Shown here piece after piece: positions 28,366 through 43,074 of a stretch of DNA of 64,000 nucleotides. Both the position numbers and the translations under genes were made by a program. The stretch lies in contig NC_092579.1 of the NCBI RefSeq assembly GCF_037975245.1, positions 25,403,166-25,467,165 of the forward strand, in the 5' to 3' direction. Position 1 is the first letter of the stretch, and the number at the start of each line of letters is the position of its first letter. Source of the DNA: Apostichopus japonicus (lineage: Eukaryota > Echinodermata > Holothuroidea > Aspidochirotida > Stichopodidae). The notes beneath the pieces are model-generated. The model did not search any database, had not been told where the DNA came from, and saw nothing but the letters and a program-made list of their open reading frames with translations.

Positions 28366-30376
28366 ATGTTCGGCACCGATCAATCGAATATGCAGCACAG
28401 ATCAATCGCCTGTGCGGCACCGATCCATCGAATGTTCGACATTGATCAATCGAATGTTCGACACCGATCATTCGAATGTTCGACACCGATCATTCGAATT
28501 TGCAGCATTGATCAATCGAATTTTCGACACCGATCGATCGAATGTGCGACACCGATCAATCGAATTTGCGACACCCATCAATCGAATGAGCGACACCGAT
28601 TAATCGAATGTGTGACACCGATCAATCGTATGTTCGGCACCGATCAATCGAATGTGCTGCACCGATCAATCGAATGTTCGACATTGATCAATCGAATGTA
28701 AGACACCGGTTAATTGAATGTTCGACACCGATCAATCAAATGTGCGGCACCGATTAATCGAATGTTCGACACGGACACCCATCAATCGAATGTGCGACAC
28801 CGATCAATCGAATGTTCGACACCGATCAATCGAATATGCAGCACCGATCAATCGCATATGCGGCACTGATCGATCGAGTGTTCGACACCGATCAATCTAA
28901 TGTGCGACACAGATCAATCGAATGTGCGACACCCATGAATCGAATGTTCGACACCGATCATTCGAATGTGCAGCATTGATCAAACGAAATTTCGACACCG
29001 ATCAATCGAATGTGCGACACCTATTAATGGAATGTTCGGCACCGATCAATCGAATATGCAGCACCGATCAATCGAATGTGCGGCACCGATCAATCAAATG
29101 TTCGACATTGATCAATCGAATGTTCGACACCGATCAATCGAATGTTCGACACCGATCAATCAAATGTGCGACACCCATCAATCGAATGTGCGGCACCGAT
29201 CAATCGAATGAGCGACACCGATCATTCGAATGTGCGACACCATCAATCGAATGTTTGACACCGATCAATCGTATGTTAGGCACCGATCAATCGAATGTAC
29301 TGCACCGATTAATCGAATGTTCGACATTGATCAATCGAATGTGCGGCACCCATCAATCGAATGTTCGACACCGATCAATCGAATGTGCGGCACCGATCAA
29401 TCAAATGTTCGACATTGATCAATCGAATGTTCGACACCGATCAATCGAATGTTCGACACCGATCAATCAAATGTGCGACACCCATCAATCGAATGTGCGG
29501 CACCGATCAATCGAATGAGCGACACCGATCATTCGAATGTGCGACACCATAAATCGAATGTTTGACACCGATCAATCGTATGTTAGGCACCGATCAATCG
29601 AATGTACTGCACCGATTAATCGAATGTTCGACATTGATCAATCGAATGTGCGGCACCCATCAATCGAATGTTCGACACCGATCAATCGAATGTGCGGTAC
29701 CGATCAATCGAATGTTCGACACCGATCAATCGAATGTGCGACACCCATTAATCGAATCTTCGATACCCATCAATCGTATGTTCGGCATCGATTGATCGAA
29801 TGTAATGTTCGCCACGGATCAATCGAATGTTCGACACCGATCATTCGAATGTTCGACACCGATCAATCGAATGTTCGACACCGATAAATCGAATGTGCGA
29901 CACCGATCAATCGAATGTTCGGCACCGATAAATCGAATGTGCGACACCTATCAATGGAATGTGCAGCACCGACCAATCAAATGTGCGGCACCGATCAATC
30001 GAATGTGCGACACCGATAATTCGAATGTGCGACACCCATCAATCGAATGCTCGACATTGATCATTCGAATGTGCGACACCCATCAATCGAATGCTCGACA
30101 CCGATCAATCGAATGTTCGACACCGATCCATCGAATGTGCGACAACGATCAATCGAATGTGCGACACCTATCAATCGAATGATCGACACCGATTAATCTG
30201 ATGTACGACACCGATCAATCGAATGTGCGACACCTATTAATGGAATGTTCGGCACCGATCAATCGAATATGCAGCACCGATCAATCGAATGTGCGGCACC
30301 GATCAATCAAATGTTCGACATTGATCAATCGAATGTTCGACACCGATCAATCGAATGTGCGACAACTATTAATTAA
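28366..30376. repeat. H13: 2,011-bp HOR unit
   Basis: 91 monomers plus 9. It is the H6 type minus one monomer near 29,000, where a single GTGCGACACC monomer lies between AAATTTCG and CCTATTAATGG instead of two. A T at 28,715 (TAATTGAATG) is a CpG transition. Both features recur in the distal part of H20, linking the two units by descent. Confidence 0.9.
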
Positions 30377-30378
30377 AT
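30313..30378. other. Recombination junction J, copy 3
   Basis: Same joint as at 15,604-15,669, at the end of H13. It is the S2 partner of copy 1 at shift 14,709. Confidence 0.85.
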
Positions 30379-32606
30379 GTTCGGCACCGATCAATCGAAT
30401 ATGCAGCACAGATCAATCGCCTGTGCGGCACCGATCCATCGAATGTTCGACATTGATCAATCGAATGTTCGACACCGATCATTCGAATGTTCGACACCGA
30501 TCATTCGAATTTGCAGCATTGATCAATCGAATTTTCGACACCGATCGATCGAATGTGCGACACCGATCAATCGAATTTGCGACACCCATCAATCGAATGA
30601 GCGACACCGATTAATCGAATGTGTGACACCGATCAATCGTATGTTCGGCACCGATCAATCGAATGTGCTGCACCGATCAATCGAATGTTCGACATTGATC
30701 AATCGAATGTAAGACACCGGTTAATCGAATGTTCGACACCGATCAATCAAATGTGCGGCACCGATTAATCGAATGTTCGACACGGACACCCATCAATCGA
30801 ATGTGCGACACCGATCAATCGAATGTTCGACACCGATCAATCGAATATGCAGCACCGATCAATCGCATATGCGGCACTGATCGATCGAGTGTTCGACACC
30901 GATCAATCTAATGTGCGACACAGATCAATCGAATGTGCGACACCCATGAATCGAATGTTCGACACCGATCATTCGAATGTGCAGCATTGATCAAACGAAA
31001 TTTCGACACCGATCAATCGAATGTGCGACACCGATCAATCGAATGTGCGACACCTATTAATGGAATGTTCGGCACCGATCAATCGAATATGCAGCACCGA
31101 TCAATCGAATGTGCGGCACCGATCAATCAAATGTTCGACATTGATCAATCGAATGTTCGACACCGATCAATCGAATGTTCGACACCGATCAATCAAATGT
31201 GCGACACCCATCAATCGAATGTGCGGCACCGATCAATCGAATGAGCGACACCGATCATTCGAATGTGCGACACCATCAATCGAATGTTTGACACCGATCA
31301 ATCGTATGTTAGGCACCGATCAATCGAATGTACTGCACCGATTAATCGAATGTTCGACACCGATCAATCGAATGTGCGGCACCCATCAATCGAATGTTCG
31401 ACACCGATCAATCGAATGTGCGGCACCGATCAATCAAATGTTCGACATTGATCAATCGAATGTTCGACACCGATCAATCGAATGTTCGACACCGATCAAT
31501 CAAATGTGCGACACCCATCAATCGAATGTGCGGCACCGATCAATCGAATGAGCGACACCGATCATTCGAATGTGCGACACCATAAATCGAATGTTTGACA
31601 CCGATCAATCGTATGTTAGGCACCGATCAATCGAATGTACTGCACCGATTAATCGAATGTTCGACATTGATCAATCGAATGTGCGGCACCCATCAATCGA
31701 ATGTTCGACACCGATCAATCGAATGTGCGGTACCGATCAATCGAATGTTCGACACCGATCAATCGAATGTGCGACACCCATTAATCGAATCTTCGACACC
31801 CATCAATCGTATGTTCGGCATCGATTGATCGAATGTAATGTTCGCCACGGATCAATCGAATGTTCGACACCGATCATTCGAATGTTCGACACCGATCAAT
31901 CGAATGTTCGACACCGATAAATCGAATGTGCGACACCGATCAATCGAATGTTCGGCACCGATAAATCGAATGTGCGACACCTATCAATGGAATGTGCAGC
32001 ACCGACCAATCAAATGTGCGGCACCGATCAATCGAATGTGCGACACCGATAATTCGAATGTGCGACACCCATCAATCGAATGCTCGACATTGATCATTCG
32101 AATGTGCGACACCCATCAATCGAATGCTCGACACCGATCAATCGAATGTTCGACACCGATCCATCGAATGTGCGACAACGATCAATCGAATGTGCGACAC
32201 CTATCAATCGAATGATCGACACCGATTAATCTGATGTACGACACCGATCAATCGAATGTGCGGCATCGATCAATCGAATGTACGACACCTATCAATGGAA
32301 TGTGCCTTACTCATCAATCGAATGTTCGACACCGATTAATCGAATGTGCGGCACCGATCAAAGGAATGTTCGCACCCATCAATCGACTGTTCGACACCCA
32401 TCAATCGTATGTTCGGCATCGATCGATCGAATGTTCGACACCGATCAATCGAATGTGCGACACCGATCAATCGTATGTTCGGCACTGATCAATCGAATGT
32501 GCGGAACCGATCCATCGAATAATCGACATTGATCATTCGGTTGTTCGAAACCGATCATTCGAATGTTCGACACCGATCATTCGAATGTGCGACAACTATT
32601 AATTAA
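30377..32606. repeat. H14: 2,230-bp HOR unit
   Basis: 101 monomers plus 8; S2 partner of H7 at shift 14,709. I noticed no difference from H7 in its repeat-coded frames. Confidence 0.92.
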
Positions 32607-35099
32607 ATGTTCGGCACCGATCAATCGAATATGCAGCACAGATCAATCGCCTGTGCGGCACCGATCCATCGAATGTTCGACATTGATCAATCGAATGTTC
32701 GACACCGATCATTCGAATGTTCGACACCGATCATTCGAATTTGCAGCATTGATCAATCGAATTTTCGACACCGATCGATCGAATGTGCGACACCGATCAA
32801 TCGAATTTGCGACACCCATCAATCGAATGAGCGACACCGATTAATCGAATGTGTGACACCGATCAATCGTATGTTCGGCACCGATCAATCGAATGTGCTG
32901 CACCGATCAATCGAATGTTCGACATTGATCAATCGAATGTAAGACACCGGTTAATCGAATGTTCGACACCGATCAATCAAATGTGCGGCACCGATTAATC
33001 GAATGTTCGACACGGACACCCATCAATCGAATGTGCGACACCGATCAATCGAATGTTCGACACCGATCAATCGAATATGCAGCACCGATCAATCGCATAT
33101 GCGGCACTGATCGATCGAGTGTTCGACACCGATCAATCTAATGTGCGACACAGATCAATCGAATGTGCGACACCCATGAATCGAATGTTCGACACCGATC
33201 ATTCGAATGTGCAGCATTGATCAAACGAAATTTCGACACCGATCAATCGAATGTGCGACACCGATCAATCGAATGTGCGACACCTATTAATGGAATGTTC
33301 GGCACCGATCAATCGAATATGCAGCACCGATCAATCGAATGTGCGGCACCGATCAATCAAATGTTCGACATTGATCAATCGAATGTTCGACACCGATCAA
33401 TCGAATGTTCGACACCGATCAATCAAATGTGCGACACCCATCAATCGAATGTGCGGCACCGATCAATCGAATGAGCGACACCGATCATTCGAATGTGCGA
33501 CACCATCAATCGAATGTTTGACACCGATCAATCGTATGTTAGGCACCGATCAATCGAATGTACTGCACCGATTAATCGAATGTTCGACATTGATCAATCG
33601 AATGTGCGGCACCCATCAATCGAATGTTCGACACCGATCAATCGAATGTGCGGCACCGATCAATCAAATGTTCGACATTGATCAATCGAATGTTCGACAC
33701 CGATCAATCGAATGTTCGACACCGATCAATCAAATGTGCGACACCCATCAATCGAATGTGCGGCACCGATCAATCGAATGAGCGACACCGATCATTCGAA
33801 TGTGCGACACCATAAATCGAATGTTTGACACCGATCAATCGTATGTTAGGCACCGATCAATCGAATGTACTGCACCGATTAATCGAATGTTCGACATTGA
33901 TCAATCGAATGTGCGGCACCCATCAATCGAATGTTCGACACCGATCAATCGAATGTGCGGTACCGATCAATCGAATGTTCGACACCGATCAATCAAATGT
34001 GCGACACCCATCAATCGAATGTGCGGCACCGATCAATCGAATGAGCGACACCGATCATTCGAATGTGCGACACCATAAATCGAATGTTTGACACCGATCA
34101 ATCGTATGTTAGGCACCGATCAATCGAATGTACTGCACCGATTAATCGAATGTTCGACATTGATCAATCGAATGTGCGGCACCCATCAATCGAATGTTCG
34201 ACACCGATCAATCGAATGTGCGGTACCGATCAATCGAATGTTCGACACCGATCAATCGAATGTGCGACACCCATTAATCGAATCTTCGATACCCATCAAT
34301 CGTATGTTCGGCATCGATTGATCGAATGTAATGTTCGCCACGGATCAATCGAATGTTCGACACCGATCATTCGAATGTTCGACACCGATCAATCGAATGT
34401 TCGACACCGATAAATCGAATGTGCGACACCGATCAATCGAATGTTCGGCACCGATAAATCGAATGTGCGACACCTATCAATGGAATGTGCAGCACCGACC
34501 AATCAAATGTGCGGCACCGATCAATCGAATGTGCGACACCGATAATTCGAATGTGCGACACCCATCAATCGAATGCTCGACATTGATCATTCGAATGTGC
34601 GACACCCATCAATCGAATGCTCGACACCGATCAATCGAATGTTCGACACCGATCCATCGAATGTGCGACAACGATCAATCGAATGTGCGACACCTATCAA
34701 TCGAATGATCGACACCGATTAATCTGATGTACGACACCGATCAATCGAATGTGCGGCATCGATCAATCGAATGTACGACACCTATCAATGGAATGTGCCT
34801 TACTCATCAATCGAATGTTCGACACCGATTAATCGAATGTGCGGCACCGATCAAAGGATTGTTCGCACCCATCAATCGACTGTTCGACACCCATCAATCG
34901 TATGTTCGGCATCGATCGATCGAATGTTCGACACCGATCAATCGAATGTGCGACACCGATCAATCGTATGTTCGGCACTGATCAATCGAATGTGCGGAAC
35001 CGATCCATCGAATAATCGACATTGATCATTCGGTTGTTCGAAACCGATCATTCGAATGTTCGACACCGATCATTCGAATGTGCGACAACTATTAATTAA
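32607..35099. repeat. H15: 2,493-bp HOR unit with three passes
   Basis: 113 monomers plus 7; S2 partner of H8. Passes start at 33,493, 33,800 (shift 307) and 34,063 (shift 263). It has the ordinary G at 32,795 and TTT at 33,824-33,826 where H8 is changed, and it shares CAAAGGATTG near 34,854. Confidence 0.9.
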
Positions 35100-35919
35100 A
35101 TGTTCGGCACCGATCAATCGAATATGCAGCACAGATCAATCGCCTGTGCGGCACCGATCCATCGAATGTTCGACATTGATCAATCGAATGTTCGACACCG
35201 ATCATTCGAATGTTCGACACCGATCATTCGAATTTGCAGCATTGATCAATCGAATTTTCGACACCGATCGATCGAATGTGCGACACCGATCAATCGAATT
35301 TGCGACACCCATCAATCGAATGAGCGACACCGATTAATCGAATGTGTGACACCGATCAATCGTATGTTCGGCACCGATCAATCGAATGTGCTGCACCGAT
35401 CAATCGAATGTTCGACATTGATCAATCGAATGTAAGACACCGGTTAATCGAATGTTCGACACCGATCAATCAAATGTGCGGCACCGATTAATCGAATGTT
35501 CGACACGGACACCCATCAATCGAATGTGCGACACCGATCAATCGAATGTTCGACACCGATCAATCGAATATGCAGCACCGATCAATCGCATATGCGGCAC
35601 TGATCGATCGAGTGTTCGACACCGATCAATCTAATGTGCGACACAGATCAATCGAATGTGCGACACCCATGAATCGAATGTTCGACACCGATCATTCGAA
35701 TGTGCAGCATTGATCAAACGAAATTTCGACACCGATCAATCGAATGTGCGACACCGATCAATCGAATGTGCGACACCTATTAATGGAATGTTCGGCACCG
35801 ATCAATCGAATATGCAGCACCGATCAATCGAATGTGCGGCACCGATCAATCAAATGTTCGACATTGATCAATCGAATGGTCGACACCGATCAATCGAATG
35901 TGCGACAACTATTAATTAA
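35100..35919. repeat. H16: 820-bp truncated HOR unit
   Basis: 37 monomers plus 6; S2 partner of H9, with the same deletion. A private G at 35,879 gives AATGGTCGAC where the partner has AATGTTCGAC. Confidence 0.92.
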
Positions 35920-35921
35920 AT
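35856..35921. other. Recombination junction J, copy 4
   Basis: Same joint as at 21,147-21,212, carrying the private G at 35,879. It is inherited with S2 duplication rather than formed anew. Confidence 0.85.
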
Positions 35922-38149
35922 GTTCGGCACCGATCAATCGAATATGCAGCACAGATCAATCGCCTGTGCGGCACCGATCCATCGAATGTTCGACATTGAT
36001 CAATCGAATGTTCGACACCGATCATTCGAATGTTCGACACCGATCATTCGAATTTGCAGCATTGATCAATCGAATTTTCGACACCGATCGATCGAATGTG
36101 CGACACCGATCAATCGAATTTGCGACACCCATCAATCGAATGAGCGACACCGATTAATCGAATGTGTGACACCGATCAATCGTATGTTCGGCACCGATCA
36201 ATCGAATGTGCTGCACCGATCAATCGAATGTTCGACATTGATCAATCGAATGTAAGACACCGGTTAATCGAATGTTCGACACCGATCAATCAAATGTGCG
36301 GCACCGATTAATCGAATGTTCGACACGGACACCCATCAATCGAATGTGCGACACCGATCAATCGAATGTTCGACACCGATCAATCGAATATGCAGCACCG
36401 ATCAATCGCATATGCGGCACTGATCGATCGAGTGTTCGACACCGATCAATCTAATGTGCGACACAGATCAATCGAATGTGCGACACCCATGAATCGAATG
36501 TTCGACACCGATCATTCGAATGTGCAGCATTGATCAAACGAAATTTCGACACCGATCAATCGAATGTGCGACACCGATCAATCGAATGTGCGACACCTAT
36601 TAATGGAATGTTCGGCACCGATCAATCGAATATGCAGCACCGATCAATCGAATGTGCGGCACCGATCAATCAAATGTTCGACATTGATCAATCGAATGTT
36701 CGACACCGATCAATCGAATGTTCGACACCGATCAATCAAATGTGCGACACCCATCAATCGAATGTGCGGCACCGATCAATCGAATGAGCGACACCGATCA
36801 TTCGAATGTGCGACACCATCAATCGAATGTTTGACACCGATCAATCGTATGTTAGGCACCGATCAATCGAATGTACTGCACCGATTAATCGAATGTTCGA
36901 CACCGATCAATCGAATGTGCGGCACCCATCAATCGAATGTTCGACACCGATCAATCGAATGTGCGGCACCGATCAATCAAATGTTCGACATTGATCAATC
37001 GAATGTTCGACACCGATCAATCGAATGTTCGACACCGATCAATCAAATGTGCGACACCCATCAATCGAATGTGCGGCACCGATCAATCGAATGAGCGACA
37101 CCGATCATTCGAATGTGCGACACCATAAATCGAATGTTTGACACCGATCAATCGTATGTTAGGCACCGATCAATCGAATGTACTGCACCGATTAATCGAA
37201 TGTTCGACATTGATCAATCGAATGTGCGGCACCCATCAATCGAATGTTCGACACCGATCAATCGAATGTGCGGTACCGATCAATCGAATGTTCGACACCG
37301 ATCAATCGAATGTGCGACACCCATTAATCGAATCTTCGACACCCATCAATCGTATGTTCGGCATCGATTGATCGAATGTAATGTTCGCCACGGATCAATC
37401 GAATGTTCGACACCGATCATTCGAATGTTCGACACCGATCAATCGAATGTTCGACACCGATAAATCGAATGTGCGACACCGATCAATCGAATGTTCGGCA
37501 CCGATAAATCGAATGTGCGACACCTATCAATGGAATGTGCAGCACCGACCAATCAAATGTGCGGCACCGATCAATCGAATGTGCGACACCGATAATTCGA
37601 ATGTGCGACACCCATCAATCGAATGCTCGACATTGATCATTCGAATGTGCGACACCCATCAATCGAATGCTCGACACCGATCAATCGAATGTTCGACACC
37701 GATCCATCGAATGTGCGACAACGATCAATCGAATGTGCGACACCTATCAATCGAATGATCGACACCGATTAATCTGATGTACGACACCGATCAATCGAAT
37801 GTGCGGCATCGATCAATCGAATGTACGACACCTATCAATGGAATGTGCCTTACTCATCAATCGAATGTTCGACACCGATTAATCGAATGTGCGGCACCGA
37901 TCAAAGGAATGTTCGCACCCATCAATCGACTGTTCGACACCCATCAATCGTATGTTCGGCATCGATCGATCGAATGTTCGACACCGATCAATCGAATGTG
38001 CGACACCGATCAATCGTATGTTCGGCACTGATCAATCGAATGTGCGGAACCGATCCATCGAATAATCGACATTGATCATTCGGTTGTTCGAAACCGATCA
38101 TTCGAATGTTCGACACCGATCATTCGAATGTGCGACAACTATTAATTAA
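35920..38149. repeat. H17: 2,230-bp HOR unit
   Basis: 101 monomers plus 8; S2 partner of H10. It has the ordinary G at 36,812 where H10 has A. Confidence 0.92.
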
Positions 38150-40379
38150 ATGTTCGGCACCGATCAATCGAATATGCAGCACAGATCAATCGCCTGTGCG
38201 GCACCGATCCATCGAATGTTCGACATTGATCAATCGAATGTTCGACACCGATCATTCGAATGTTCGACACCGATCATTCGAATTTGCAGCATTGATCAAT
38301 CGAATTTTCGACACCGATCGATCGAATGTGCGACACCGATCAATCGAATTTGCGACACCCATCAATCGAATGAGCGACACCGATTAATCGAATGTGTGAC
38401 ACCGATCAATCGTATGTTCGGCACCGATCAATCGAATGTGCTGCACCGATCAATCGAATGTTCGACATTGATCAATCGAATGTAAGACACCGGTTAATCG
38501 AATGTTCGACACCGATCAATCAAATGTGCGGCACCGATTAATCGAATGTTCGACACGGACACCCATCAATCGAATGTGCGACACCGATCAATCGAATGTT
38601 CGACACCGATCAATCGAATATGCAGCACCGATCAATCGCATATGCGGCACTGATCGATCGAGTGTTCGACACCGATCAATCTAATGTGCGACACAGATCA
38701 ATCGAATGTGCGACACCCATGAATCGAATGTTCGACACCGATCATTCGAATGTGCAGCATTGATCAAACGAAATTTCGACACCGATCAATCGAATGTGCG
38801 ACACCGATCAATCGAATGTGCGACACCTATTAATGGAATGTTCGGCACCGATCAATCGAATATGCAGCACCGATCAATCGAATGTGCGGCACCGATCAAT
38901 CAAATGTTCGACATTGATCAATCGAATGTTCGACACCGATCAATCGAATGTTCGACACCGATCAATCAAATGTGCGACACCCATCAATCGAATGTGCGGC
39001 ACCGATCAATCGAATGAGCGACACCGATCATTCGAATGTGCGACACCATCAATCGAATGTTTGACACCGATCAATCGTATGTTAGGCACCGATCAATCGA
39101 ATGTACTGCACCGATTAATCGAATGTTCGACACCGATCAATCGAATGTGCGGCACCCATCAATCGAATGTTCGACACCGATCAATCGAATGTGCGGCACC
39201 GATCAATCAAATGTTCGACATTGATCAATCGAATGTTCGACACCGATCAATCGAATGTTCGACACCGATCAATCAAATGTGCGACACCCATCAATCGAAT
39301 GTGCGGCACCGATCAATCGAATGAGCGACACCGATCATTCGAATGTGCGACACCATAAATCGAATGTTTGACACCGATCAATCGTATGTTAGGCACCGAT
39401 CAATCGAATGTACTGCACCGATTAATCGAATGTTCGACATTGATCAATCGAATGTGCGGCACCCATCAATCGAATGTTCGACACCGATCAATCGAATGTG
39501 CGGTACCGATCAATCGAATGTTCGACACCGATCAATCGAATGTGCGACACCCATTAATCGAATCTTCGACACCCATCAATCGTATGTTCGGCATCGATTG
39601 ATCGAATGTAATGTTCGCCACGGATCAATCGAATGTTCGACACCGATCATTCGAATGTTCGACACCGATCAATCGAATGTTCGACACCGATAAATCGAAT
39701 GTGCGACACCGATCAATCGAATGTTCGGCACCGATAAATCGAATGTGCGACACCTATCAATGGAATGTGCAGCACCGACCAATCAAATGTGCGGCACCGA
39801 TCAATCGAATGTGCGACACCGATAATTCGAATGTGCGACACCCATCAATCGAATGCTCGACATTGATCATTCGAATGTGCGACACCCATCAATCGAATGC
39901 TCGACACCGATCAATCGAATGTTCGACACCGATCCATCGAATGTGCGACAACGATCAATCGAATGTGCGACACCTATCAATCGAATGATCGACACCGATT
40001 AATCAGATGTACGACACCGATCAATCGAATGTGCGGCATCGATCAATCGAATGTACGACACCTATCAATGGAATGTGCCTTACTCATCAATCGAATGTTC
40101 GACACCGATTAATCGAATGTGCGGCACCGATCAAAGGAATGTTCGCACCCATCAATCGACTGTTCGACACCCATCAATCGTATGTTCGGCATCGATCGAT
40201 CGAATGTTCGACACCGATCAATCGAATGTGCGACACCGATCAATCGTATGTTCGGCACTGATCAATCGAATGTGCGGAACCGATCCATCGAATAATCGAC
40301 ATTGATCATTCGGTTGTTCGAAACCGATCATTCGAATGTTCGACACCGATCATTCGAATGTGCGACAACTATTAATTAA
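38150..40379. repeat. H18: 2,230-bp HOR unit
   Basis: 101 monomers plus 8; S2 partner of H11. It shares the otherwise unique AATCAGATGTACG variant near 39,999. Confidence 0.92.
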
Positions 40380-43074
40380 ATGTTCGGCACCGATCAATCG
40401 AATATGCAGCACAGATCAATTGCCTGTGCGGCACCGATCCATCGAATGTTCGACATTGATCAATCGAATGTTCGACACCGATCATTCGAATGTTCGACAC
40501 CGATCATTCGAATTTGCAGCATTGATCAATCGAATTTTCGACACCGATCGATCGAATGTGCGACACCGATCAATCGAATTTGCGACACCCATCAATCGAA
40601 TGAGCGACACCGATTAATCGAATGTGTGACACCGATCAATCGTATGTTCGGCACCGATCAATCGAATGTGCTGCACCGATCAATCGAATGTTCGACATTG
40701 ATCAATCGAATGTAAGACACCGGTTAATCGAATGTTCGACACCGATCAATCAAATGTGCGGCACCGATTAATCGAATGTTTGACACGGACACCCATCAAT
40801 CGAATGTGCGACACCGATCAATCGAATGTTCGACACCGATCAATCGAATATGCAGCACCGATCAATCGCATATGCGGCACTGATCGATCGAGTGTTCGAC
40901 ACCGATCAATCTAATGTGCGACACAGATCAATCGAATGTGCGACACCCATGAATCGAATGTTCGACACCGATCATTCGAATGTGCAGCATTGATCAAACG
41001 AAATTTCGACACCGATCAATCGAATGTGCGACACCGATCAATCGAATGTGCGACACCTATTAATGGAATGTTCGGCACCGATCAATCGAATATGCAGCAC
41101 CGATCAATCGAATGTGCGGCACCGATCAATCAAATGTTCGACATTGATCAATCGAATGTTCGACACCGATCAATCGAATGTTCGACACCGATCAATCAAA
41201 TGTGCGACACCCATCAATCGAATGTGCGGCACCGATCAATCGAATGAGCGACACCGATCATTCGAATGTGCGACACCATCAATCGAATGTTTGACACCGA
41301 TCAATCGTATGTTAGGCACCGATCAATCGAATGTACTGCACCGATTAATCGAATGTTCGACATTGATCAATCGAATGTGCGGCACCCATCAATCGAATGT
41401 TCGACACCGATCAATCGAATGTGCGGTACCGATCAATCGAATGTTCGACACCCATCAATCGAATGTTCGACACCGATTAAATCGAATGTTCGGCACCGAT
41501 CAATCGAATGTGCGTCACCCATTAATCGAATCTTCGACACCCATCAATCGTATGTTCGGCATCGATTGATCGAATGTAATGTTCGCCACGGATCAATCGA
41601 ATGTTCGACACCGATCATTCGAATGTTCGACACCGATCAATCGAATGTTCGACACCGATAAATCGAATGTGCGACACCGATCAATCGAATGTTCGGCACC
41701 GATAAATCGAATGTGCGACACCTATCAATGGAATGTGCAGCACCGACCAATCAAATGTGCGGCACCGATCAATCGAATGTGCGACACCGATAATTCGAAT
41801 GTGCGACACCCATCAATCGAATGCTCGACATTGATCATTCGAATGTGCGACACCCATCAATCGAATGCTCGACACCGATCAATCGAATGTTCGACACCGA
41901 TCCATCGAATGTGCGACAACGATCAATCGAATGTGCGACACCTATCAATCGAATGATCGACACCGATTAATCTGATGTACGACACCGATCAATCGAATGT
42001 GCGGCAAACATCAATCGAATATTCCACACCGATCAATCGAATGTGCAGCACCGATCAATCGAATGTGCGACACCGATCAATGGAATGTGCGGCACCGATC
42101 AATCGAATGTACGACACCGATCAATGGAATGTGCGGCACCCATCAATCGAATATTCGACACCGATCAATCGAATGTACGGCACCGATCGATCGAATGTCG
42201 ACACCCATCAATCGAATGTGCAGCACCGATCAATCGAATGTGCGGCACTGATCGATCGAATGTTCGACACACAGATCAATCGAATGTTCGACACCGATCA
42301 ATCGAATGATCGACACCTATTAATCGAATGTGCGACACCGATTAATCGAATGTGCGACACCCATCAATCCAATGTTCGAAACCGATCAATCTAATGTACG
42401 ACACCGATCAATCGAATGTTCGACACCGATAAATCGAATGTGCGACACCGATCAATCGAATGTTCGGCACCGATAAATCGAATGTGCGACACCTATCAAT
42501 CGAATGTGCGACACCGATAATTCGAATGTGCGACACCCATCAATCGAATGCTCGACATTGATCATTCGAATGTGCGACACCCATCAATCGAATGCTCGAC
42601 ACCGATCAATCGAATGTTCGACACCGATCCATCGAATGTGCGACAACGATCAATCAAATGTGCGACACCTATCAATCGAATGATCGACACCGATTAATCT
42701 GATGTACGACACCGATCAATCGAATGTGCGGCATCGATCAATCGAATGTACGACACCTATCAATGGAATGTGCCTTACTCATCAATCGAATGTTCGACAC
42801 CGATTAATCGAATGTGCGGCACCGATCAAAGGAATGTTCGCACCCATCAATCGACTGTTCGACACCCATCAATCGTATGTTCGGCATCGATCGATCGAAT
42901 GTTCGACACCGATCAATCGAATGTGCGACACCGATCAATCGTATGTTCGGCACTGATCAATCGAATGTGCGGAACCGATCCATCGAATAATCGACATTGA
43001 TCATTCGGTTGTTCGAAACCGATCATTCGAATGTTCGACACCGATCATTCGAATGTGCGACAACTATTAATTAA
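40380..43074. repeat. H19: 2,695-bp HOR unit containing module X
   Basis: 122 monomers plus 11; S2 partner of H12, including the 23-mer with GATTAAATCG, module X and the compressed restart after it. A private A at 42,656 (AATCAAATG) is a CpG transition, and the ordinary G stands at 42,440 where H12 has A. Confidence 0.9.
41973..42409. repeat. Module X, copy 2
   Basis: Identical in order to copy 1 at shift 14,709, including the 24-bp CACACAGATC monomer and the terminal AATCCAATG and AATCTAATG monomers. Confidence 0.85.

Larger units (their letters stand above)
28366..43074. repeat. Super-unit S2 (14,709 bp), seven HOR units H13-H19
   Basis: Second copy of the third-level repeat, directly adjoining S1. 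Its spacings are 2,011, 2,230, 2,493, 820, 2,230, 2,230 and 2,695 bp, matching S1 unit by unit apart from one missing 22-mer in the first. Rare variants shared with S1 at the same places include CTTCGATACCC (first unit), CAAAGGATTG (third), AATCAGATG (sixth) and AATTGCCTG and GTTTGACACGG (seventh). The match continues past 43,074 to about 43,580. Confidence 0.92.
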
